Source: Amycolatopsis sacchari (GTDB taxonomy: Bacteria > Actinomycetota > Actinomycetes > Mycobacteriales > Pseudonocardiaceae). Taken from it: 64,000 nt of DNA. A program made the translations under genes and the position numbers. Positions 39,836 through 45,655 of this stretch are shown piece by piece. The number at the start of each line of letters is the position of its first letter. Positions within the stretch are counted from its first letter, which is position 1. The notes under the pieces are model-generated. The model was not told where the DNA came from. It was given only the letters and a program-made list of their open reading frames with translations, and searched no databases. The stretch lies in the NCBI RefSeq assembly GCF_900114035.1, contig NZ_FORP01000032.1:1-64000 (forward strand), written 5' to 3'.

Positions 39836-41218
39836 ATGACGACTTTCGCCGCCGGCAGCTCCGGCGCGCCCGCCAAGGCCCACGCCGCGCTCGTGGCGCG
39901 GCTCGAGCGGCTCCCGGTCACCCGCCGGCTGTTGATGATCCGCGTCATCATCGGCACCGCCACCTTCTTCGACGCCTACACCGTGCTGGTCATCGCCTTC
40001 GCGATGCCCAAGCTGGTCACCGAATGGCACCTCACCCCGGCGTGGGTCGGGCTGATCCTCTCCGCGGGCTACGTCGGCCAGTTCGCCGGCGCGATCCTGT
40101 TCGGCTGGCTCGCCGAACGCGTCGGCCGCCTGCGCACCCTGCTCATCACCATCGTGTTGTTCGTGTCGATGGACATCGCGTGCCTGTTCGCCTGGAGCGG
40201 CGCCTCGATGCTGGTGTTCCGCTTCCTGCAGGGCATCGGCACCGGCGGCGAGGTGCCGGTGGCCAGCGCCTACATCAACGAGTTCGTCGGCGCGCGCAAA
40301 CGCGGCCGGTTCTTCCTGCTCTACGAGGTCATCTTCCCGGTGGGCCTGCTCTTCGCCGGGCTCGCCGGGTACTTCCTGGTGCCGGAGTTCGGCTGGCGCG
40401 CCCTGTTCGTCGTCGGGCTCGTCCCGGCCGTGCTGATGATCCCGCTGCGGGCGTTCATGCCCGAATCGCCGCGCTGGCTCGCCGCCAAGGGGAGGTTCGA
40501 CCGCGCCGACAAGGTCGTCACCATGCTCGAACGGGAGGCCGTCAAGGAGGGCAAACCGCTCCCCGATCCCGTCCCGCGCCCGGTCACCGCACCCGCCGCG
40601 GGTGCCGGGTGGCGCGAGCTGTTCCGCGGGATCTACCTCAAGCGCACCCTGATGCTGTGGGCGCTGTGGATCACCGTCTACGTCATCAACAACGGGCTGG
40701 TGACCTGGCTGCCCACGCTCTACCGGCAGGTGTTCGACCTGCCCCTGCAGACCAGCCTGCTCTACGGCTGGATCACCTCGGCCGTCGGCGTCGTCGCCTC
40801 CGTCCTCTGCGCGCTGTACATCGACAAGGTCGGCCGCAAACGCTGGTACGCCCTCGCTTTCCTGGCCGCCACCGTGCCGCTGGTGATCCTCACGGCCCTC
40901 GGCGCCACGACCGCCACCCAGGTGGTCGTCCTCGCCCCGATCGCCTACGCGATCCTGCAGACCATCGCCTTCTCGCTCTACCTCTACTCCGCCGAGCTCT
41001 ACCCCACGCGGCTGCGCGCCGTGGGCACCGGCTTCGGCAGCGCCTGGCTGCGCGCAGCTTCCTCCGCCGGGCCGCTGCTCGTCGGCTTCGTCGTCGCCGG
41101 CCTGGGTATCCGCTACGTCTTCGCCGCGTTCGCCGTCGTGGCGCTCGTCGGTGGTCTGGTCACCATCCGCCACGCGGTGGAAACCAAGGGCCGGGTCCTC
41201 GAGGAGCTGTCCCCCTGA
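39836..41218 (+). CDS. MFS transporter (sugar-acid/aromatic-acid type)
   Basis: 460 residues with 12 predicted membrane segments. The first helix IIGTATFFDAYTVLVIAFAM is followed by motif A GWLAERVGRLRTLLI, and RFLQGIGTGGEVPVASAYI and FMPESPRWLAAKGRFDRAD are characteristic of the sugar/acid importer group. The cytoplasmic loop lies near residues 225-260. It is 97 bases downstream of the DHDPS-family gene and presumably in the same operon. It would import the substrate of that lyase or of the FAD monooxygenase. The ATG follows GAGGAAACGAAACC. Confidence 0.87.
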   Translation: MTTFAAGSSGAPAKAHAALVARLERLPVTRRLLMIRVIIGTATFFDAYTVLVIAFAMPKLVTEWHLTPAWVGLILSAGYVGQFAGAILFGWLAERVGRLRTLLITIVLFVSMDIACLFAWSGASMLVFRFLQGIGTGGEVPVASAYINEFVGARKRGRFFLLYEVIFPVGLLFAGLAGYFLVPEFGWRALFVVGLVPAVLMIPLRAFMPESPRWLAAKGRFDRADKVVTMLEREAVKEGKPLPDPVPRPVTAPAAGAGWRELFRGIYLKRTLMLWALWITVYVINNGLVTWLPTLYRQVFDLPLQTSLLYGWITSAVGVVASVLCALYIDKVGRKRWYALAFLAATVPLVILTALGATTATQVVVLAPIAYAILQTIAFSLYLYSAELYPTRLRAVGTGFGSAWLRAASSAGPLLVGFVVAGLGIRYVFAAFAVVALVGGLVTIRHAVETKGRVLEELSP

Positions 41219-41236
41219 CTCGACGACGGGCGCTGA

Positions 41237-41258
41237 TACTGTAGCGAGCGCTACGGTT
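41237..41258. promoter_or_regulatory. Third copy of the GTAG-N6-CTACGGTT operator
   Basis: TACTGTAG-CGAGCG-CTACGGTT at 41237-41258 contains the perfect dyad GTAGCG-AG-CGCTAC and shares the right arm CTACGGTT with site 2 at 37705-37712. It lies 24 bases before the TetR ATG and overlaps a possible -10 GATACT, consistent with autorepression. Confidence 0.65.
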
Positions 41259-41281
41259 CAGTCCACGCGGTGAGGAAGTCC

Positions 41282-41935
41282 ATGAGCAGACCGGCACCCG
41301 GCGGTGAGGCGCCCAGCCTGCCGATGGTCCGCCCTCCCCTGCAGAAGCGGTCACGCGAAGCCTGGGAGCGCATCCTCAACGCCGGCGTGACGATCATGGA
41401 GACCAGGGGTTACGAAGCCTTCACCATCGCCGCGGTCTGCGAGCAGGCCGGCGTCGCCCCGCGCGCCGTGTACGACCGGGTCGACGACAAGGACGCCTTG
41501 TTCCTCGCCGTGTACGAGCACGGGATCGCCCGGGTCCGCGCGGACGAGGCGGTCTTCGAGGGCGAGCGCTGGGACGGCGTGCCCCCGGACCGCCTCGTCG
41601 ACCAGGCGGTCCGGGAGCTGGCGGGCATCTTCGCGAAACACGCCGCGTTCCTGCGCTCGGTCGTGCTGATCTCCGGGGTGCACGAAGAGGTCTACCGCCG
41701 CGGCGCCAAGTACAGCCGGGCCGTGGGAGACCGCTTCACCGGCCTGCTGCTGCGCTGCCGCGGCGAAATCCGCCATGAGGATCCCGAGGGCGCGGTCCGC
41801 CTGGTCTTCACCACCCTGTTCTCGACACTCGTCCTCCGCACCGCGTACGGACCGGCGTTCACCACGAACCCCTTGGCGGACAAGGACTTCCTGTCGATGC
41901 TGACCGACATGGCACGGCGCTACCTGCTCGGGTGA
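41282..41935 (+). CDS. TetR-family regulator (probable controller of the FAD monooxygenase)
   Basis: 217 residues. The helix-turn-helix reads ILNAGVTIMETRGYEAFTIAAVCEQAGVAPRAVYDRVDDKDALFL. The C-terminal region includes FAKHAAFLRSVVLISGVHEEVYRRGAKYSRAVGDRFTGLL, a helical ligand pocket. ATG 41282 was preferred because GAGGAAG lies upstream; a GTG four codons earlier is in frame. Its own promoter holds the GTAG-N6-CTACGGTT element found twice in front of the FAD monooxygenase 3.5 kb away, so a small regulon is inferred. No ligand can be named. Confidence 0.86.
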   Translation: MSRPAPGGEAPSLPMVRPPLQKRSREAWERILNAGVTIMETRGYEAFTIAAVCEQAGVAPRAVYDRVDDKDALFLAVYEHGIARVRADEAVFEGERWDGVPPDRLVDQAVRELAGIFAKHAAFLRSVVLISGVHEEVYRRGAKYSRAVGDRFTGLLLRCRGEIRHEDPEGAVRLVFTTLFSTLVLRTAYGPAFTTNPLADKDFLSMLTDMARRYLLG

Positions 41936-42033
41936 CCACGGCTGCGACGTGGATCGCGCACCCGAAGGCCGCCGGGATCCAGGCGGAGGATGCGGCGATC
42001 CTCCTGGGACACGACGACCTCGCACGCCGTAGG

Positions 42034-42834
42034 TCACCGCCGGGTGAGAGACGGGTGGGCGAGCACGAACTCGCGGAGCAACCCGGCGGTTTCCCGCGCG
42101 AACTCCACCGTGATCCCGTGCCGTGCCCCCGGGATCACCTCCAGCCTCGCCCCGGGGATCGCGTTCGCGATCTTCCGCCCGGTCCCGGGGGTGGCCGCGG
42201 GATCCTCCTGGCCGTAGATGAGCAGGGTGGGCGCGGTGATCCCGGGCAGGCGGCCGGTGAGGTCGTAGCCCGGGATCGCGGCCAGCCGCCGCGCGTCGGC
42301 CTCCGGGGAGCGGTGGACCAGCATCGACTTGAGTTCGGCCACCACCTTCCCGTCCGCCTGCCCGCGTTCCGACAGGGCGAAGGCGAGCATCTGCGCATCG
42401 CGCTCCGACGGCGACTGTCCGACGATCTCGAAGGCCACGGGTACCTGCAGGGCCGAGGCGTCGGAGAAGGTGTCGCCGACCGTCAGCGACTGCACGACCT
42501 GGGGCACCGACACCGTGACCTGCAGGGCGATGAAGCCGCCGAACGAGGAGCCGAACAGGTGCGCCCGTTCGTAGCCCAGTCCCCTGATGAGCGCGGCGCA
42601 GTCCTCGGCGGAGTCGGGGATGCCGTAGGGCTCCGGCGGGTTGACCGGCGCTCCGCTGTCGCGCCGGTCGTAGGCGATCGCCCGGATCCCGTCCCCGAGC
42701 AGGGGCCGGAACGTGTCGTACTGGATGTGGGTGCTTTCGCCGCCGTGCAGCAGGACCACCGGTTCACCGGCCCCGGACTCCGCGTAGGCCATCTCGATCT
42801 CGCCCGCCTTCACCGCCTTCAGCGCGGCGCTCAT
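42034..42834 (-). CDS. Alpha/beta hydrolase
   Basis: 266 residues. The oxyanion HGG segment is PVVLLHGGESTHIQYD, the nucleophile elbow HLFGSSFGGFIAL, the acid is in LLIYGQEDPAATPG and the catalytic histidine in PGARHGITVEFARE. The cap region near 140-190 (ERDAQMLAFALSERGQADGK) is moderate in size, similar to ring-fission-product hydrolases and haloperoxidase-like esterases. It is translationally coupled (ATGA) to an upstream 46-residue ORF and probably controlled by the divergent TetR through the AAAGAGGC palindrome. The substrate is unknown. Confidence 0.85.
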   Translation of the reverse strand: MSAALKAVKAGEIEMAYAESGAGEPVVLLHGGESTHIQYDTFRPLLGDGIRAIAYDRRDSGAPVNPPEPYGIPDSAEDCAALIRGLGYERAHLFGSSFGGFIALQVTVSVPQVVQSLTVGDTFSDASALQVPVAFEIVGQSPSERDAQMLAFALSERGQADGKVVAELKSMLVHRSPEADARRLAAIPGYDLTGRLPGITAPTLLIYGQEDPAATPGTGRKIANAIPGARLEVIPGARHGITVEFARETAGLLREFVLAHPSLTRR

Positions 42835-42971
42835 GCCCGCACCTCCGCGTTCCCGCCGACGAACGTCCCGCGGCCGTTGGTCTCCCCCGGCAGGCGGTGC
42901 TCGCTCGGCGAGCGCTCGCTGATGTAGTGCGTGGCGGTGGTGTCGCCGGGGTTCTGCGCGGCGGACTCCAC
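42831..42971 (-). CDS. Small ORF of 46 residues coupled to the alpha/beta hydrolase
   Basis: A GTG preceded by AGAAGGTGAGCGTT opens a frame of 46 residues reading VESAAQNPGDTTATHYISER then SPSEHRLPGETNGRGTFVGG NAEVRA, whose TGA overlaps the hydrolase ATG as ATGA. It lies directly downstream of the perfect TetR operator, so it is the first product of that transcript. It has no hydrophobic segment and is rich in polar residues and glycine. I recognise no family. It may be a regulatory leader, a small partner protein, or the tail of a lost gene. Confidence 0.45.
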   Translation of the reverse strand: MESAAQNPGDTTATHYISERSPSEHRLPGETNGRGTFVGGNAEVRA

Positions 42972-42986
42972 AACGCTCACCTTCTC

Positions 42987-43007
42987 AAAGAGGCTAATTG
43001 CCTCTTT
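42987..43007. promoter_or_regulatory. Perfect 21-bp palindrome, TetR operator
   Basis: AAAGAGGC-TAATT-GCCTCTTT at 42987-43007 has perfect 8-bp arms. It lies between the divergent small ORF/hydrolase genes and the TetR gene, 16 bases upstream of the former and 57 upstream of the latter, as expected for a shared TetR-type operator. Confidence 0.75.
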
Positions 43008-43064
43008 AACTTGCCCCCGCTCCACCTCGGTGTCCACGGCCGGGTGGATGGGAAGATCGGAGGC

Positions 43065-43673
43065 GTGCCAGAGAACGGGGAGACGACCGGCGCGCGACCG
43101 GCGGCGCGGCCGGGCGGCCGCAACGCCCGGGTGCGGTCGCGGATCCTCGCGGCGACGACGGAGCTCGTCGCCCGGGACGGCGTGGCCGGCCTTCGCTACG
43201 AAGAAGTCGCGAAAGTCGCCGGTGTCAACAAGAACACCGTCTACCGCAACTGGCCGGACCGCGCCGAACTCGTCAGCGAGGCTTTGCTGCGGTACGCGGA
43301 GGACTCGGCCCCTTTTCACGACTCCGGCGACCTTCGCCGCGATCTGGTCGACTTCCTGATGGCGTTCTCCGAGCGCCAGTCGAGCCCGATCAACCGTGCC
43401 CTGGTGCAGGCCGCCGTCGCCGCTCCCGGGAACACGGACCTCGACGAGGCGGTCCGGGTCGCCTACGACCACCGGCTCTCCACCGTCCGCAAGCGGTTCG
43501 ACAGCGCCGTCGCCAAGGGCGAGATCCCCCCTGTGGACAGCTATTTCCTCACCGAACTGCTGTCAGGGCCGGTGTACCTCTACATCAACCGGCGACGCCG
43601 CCCCTTCACCCGTGAGGTGGCGGAGAAGATCGTCGACGTCGTCCTGGCCGGCATCCACGCCACCACGCCGTAG
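43065..43673 (+). CDS. TetR-family regulator of the alpha/beta hydrolase
   Basis: About 202 residues. The helix-turn-helix is ILAATTELVARDGVAGLRYEEVAKVAGVNKNTVYRNWPDRAELV, and the C-terminal domain TetR_C-like contains INRALVQAAVAAPGNTDLDEAVR and FLTELLSGPVYLYINRRRR, typical of the AcrR subgroup that ends with this conserved arm. The GTG at 43065 lies after GATCGGAGGC with very short spacing; GTG at 43044 is an alternative. The divergent arrangement with a perfect palindrome indicates control of the neighbouring hydrolase operon and itself. Confidence 0.85.
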   Translation: MPENGETTGARPAARPGGRNARVRSRILAATTELVARDGVAGLRYEEVAKVAGVNKNTVYRNWPDRAELVSEALLRYAEDSAPFHDSGDLRRDLVDFLMAFSERQSSPINRALVQAAVAAPGNTDLDEAVRVAYDHRLSTVRKRFDSAVAKGEIPPVDSYFLTELLSGPVYLYINRRRRPFTREVAEKIVDVVLAGIHATTP

Positions 43674-43713
43674 GGCGAGCCCCAGGTCTTCGCGGGTCCT
43701 ATGGTTTTCGACC

Positions 43714-44415
43714 ATGGCGGGTGACACCACTGTGGAAGCGATCAACCAGGCGGCGCGGTACCTGGACCTCGCCGGGGTGTTCGCCGCCGCGATCCTGGGC
43801 GGGGCGGTCGGGCGCAGCGAACGGCTGGACCTGTTCGGGATCCTCGTGGTGGGCAGTATTTCCGGGCTCGGCGGAGGCGTCATCCGGGACACGCTCCTGC
43901 AGCACGGAACACCCGTCGCGCTCACCGACTACGCCTACCTCCCGACCGCGCTCGCCGGGGCGTTCGTCGCGTTCGCCGTCTCCATCGGCGCCCGGGCCTG
44001 GGACCGCGTGTTCACCGCGCTCGACGCCGCCGTCATCGGGCTGTGGGCCGTCAGCGGCGCGCAGAAGACGCTCGCCGCCGGGCTGGGCTGGCTGCCCGCG
44101 GTCCTGCTGGGGACCACGACGGCCGTCGGCGGCGGCGCACTGCGCGACGTGCTCCTGCGGCGGGTACCGGCGGTCTTCGGCGGCACCCCGCTCTACGGCA
44201 CGGTCGCGGCGGCCGTGGCCGCCACCATGGTCATCTGCACCTACCTCGGCGCGCCGGTCGCCGGGTTCGCGATCGGTGTCGTGGGCGCGCTGCTGTTCCG
44301 GCTGGCCGCGCTGAAGTTCGGCTGGAACCTGCCCAACGGGCTCAACTGGCAGCCCCACTCCCGGCTCGCCGCCGCCTTCCGCCGTCGCCGCCGCACACCG
44401 CCGGAGAGCCGGTGA
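43714..44415 (+). CDS. Trimeric intracellular cation (TRIC) channel-like membrane protein
   Basis: 233 residues, seven predicted membrane helices built from two related halves. GSISGLGGGVIRDTLLQ and TTAVGGGALRDVLLRRVP are the paired glycine-rich G-x-G-G-x-x-R-D motifs of the UPF0126/TRIC family, which in prokaryotes forms homotrimeric cation channels. A basic C-terminal tail (HSRLAAAFRRRRRTPPESR) is cytoplasmic. The ATG at 43714 is near a possible TATGGT -10 element, suggesting a short or absent leader. It lies 40 bases after the TetR gene but appears independent of it. Physiological role in bacteria is not well defined. Confidence 0.85.
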   Translation: MAGDTTVEAINQAARYLDLAGVFAAAILGGAVGRSERLDLFGILVVGSISGLGGGVIRDTLLQHGTPVALTDYAYLPTALAGAFVAFAVSIGARAWDRVFTALDAAVIGLWAVSGAQKTLAAGLGWLPAVLLGTTTAVGGGALRDVLLRRVPAVFGGTPLYGTVAAAVAATMVICTYLGAPVAGFAIGVVGALLFRLAALKFGWNLPNGLNWQPHSRLAAAFRRRRRTPPESR

Positions 44416-44506
44416 ACGAGGACCATTCGATGGCCGCCGCCCGGCGCTGTGCCTGACGCGAACTCCTCCACGCCGGCCTGCCGTGGACGGACGGCGGCTT
44501 CCCTGG

Positions 44507-44532
44507 TAACTTGCTGGCTGTGCAGCAAGTTA
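44507..44532. promoter_or_regulatory. Perfect 9-bp inverted repeat TAACTTGCT-N8-AGCAAGTTA
   Basis: TAACTTGCT at 44507-44515 and AGCAAGTTA at 44524-44532 flank an 8-base centre, 45 bases before the proposed GTG of the following gene. It is AT-richer than its surroundings. It could be an operator for an unlinked regulator or a transcript hairpin. Confidence 0.55.
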
Positions 44533-44576
44533 GTTCGGGACGAAGACGACGCGCTCTCTCGCTCGCCACGGAGCCG

Positions 44577-45362
44577 GTGACCGGGCACCTGCTCGAACTC
44601 GCCGCTGCCGCTCGCCGCCTCGCGGCGCGTTCGGCGGACTGGCCCCTGCCCGCTTACGCCGCAACCGGCGAAGAAGTCACGGTCACGGAGTACCTCGAGG
44701 CACGTGCGCGGGAGGCGGCGCACACCGCCGAACTGTCGGTCCTCGTCGCGGCGGTGCACGAGTTCGCGGCTGATCTCGACGCTTGGACCAAAGCGGGATA
44801 CGGGTTCGCCGACCTCCCGGACGAGTTCGCCGCCCCCTCCCCCGCCCTGCCCGGCAAGCGGTACTACCCGGCGCTGGGCCGGGTCCGGCGCCTCTCGGCG
44901 GACCTCGGCACCGACGCGACGACGGCGTACCGGAACACGGCGGAGGCGCTGCACCTGCTCACCGGGCTGCTGGACCACCTGCGGCTGCACCCGGACCGCT
45001 TGCGCGAGGCCACCGAACGGCAGACCACGCTGGCCCTTCGCCTCACCTCGCTCGAAGGCATCCCCCGCCGGGAGGCGCGCCTCATCGCCGCCGACTACCT
45101 GACGGCCGCCGCGGCGCGGTGCCTCCCACCGGCGGCGACGGTGCCCGCACTGCTCGCCGAGGCGGCCGCCGCCCGCGGCCGATCGATCACCGATCCGCGG
45201 CGCGCCCTGCGAGGGCTTGCCGCCGCCGGATCACCCGGCACGGGAGCGAATCCGGTCGGCGGTGACGAGCACCCTCCGGGGCGAGGTCCAATCCCGCCAC
45301 CGGCGCAACCCGGTCCCGCCAGAGATCCGTCACTCCCCAGCGGTCCGCTCCCTGCGTGCTGA
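44577..45362 (+). pseudogene. Truncated fumarase/argininosuccinate-lyase superfamily remnant
   Basis: 261 residues from GTG. The part around LDHLRLHPDRLREATERQTT followed by SLEGIPRREARLIAADYL resembles the C-terminal helical domain of argininosuccinate-lyase-type enzymes (NPERMREA...GVPFREAH). APSPALPGKRYYPALGRVRR sits where the signature SSxMPxKxNP loop should be but has lost it. The N-terminal lyase domain is absent. After about residue 205 the frame becomes proline/glycine-rich and runs antisense over a decayed aldo-keto reductase, so the natural C-terminus is also gone. I regard it as a degraded gene; a small divergent functional protein cannot be excluded. Confidence 0.4.
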
Positions 45363-45591
45363 GCATCCGGCCCGGGTACTCGGGCGGCAGCTCGCTGACC
45401 TCGTCCAGTCGCCGGATCTCGTCCTCCCGCAGCTCGACGTCGACCGCGGCGAGGTTGTCCTGGAGCTGGGCGAGCCGCCTGGCCCCCAGGCCGGCGCGAT
45501 CCCCGCAGCCGTGGGCGCCGGCGGTCGGCCTCAGCACTTCCAGCACGTTCCACACCCGTTCCTCGTCGCGGCTGAACTTCCCGGACAGCAG
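45334..45591 (-). pseudogene. Aldo-keto reductase C-terminal remnant
   Basis: The minus strand encodes LLSGKFSRDEERVWNVLEVL, then, after a scrambled stretch, GLGARRLAQLQDNLAAVDVE and LREDEIRRLDEVSELPPEYP, in the order of the last third of an aldo-keto reductase (SGKY, GARTLEQLEDNLAAL, LDEVS..PPxYP). The N-terminal barrel with the catalytic tyrosine is absent and the segment between the two matches is shortened with a frame change. It lies just downstream of the phosphoesterase terminator. It is unrelated in sequence to the intact AKR at 57466. Confidence 0.6.
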
Positions 45592-45611
45592 ACACCGAGG
45601 GTGGCACGGCA

Positions 45612-45640
45612 CAGGGCCCCGGCCGGCGGCCGGGGCCCTG
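45612..45640 (-). terminator. Strong GC terminator after the phosphoesterase gene
   Basis: CAGGGCCCCGGCC (45612-45624) pairs perfectly with GGCCGGGGCCCTG (45628-45640) around a 3-base loop. This 13-bp stem begins 16 bases downstream of the minus-strand phosphoesterase stop. No U-tract follows. Confidence 0.8.
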
Positions 45641-45655
45641 CTCACACCAGCGACG

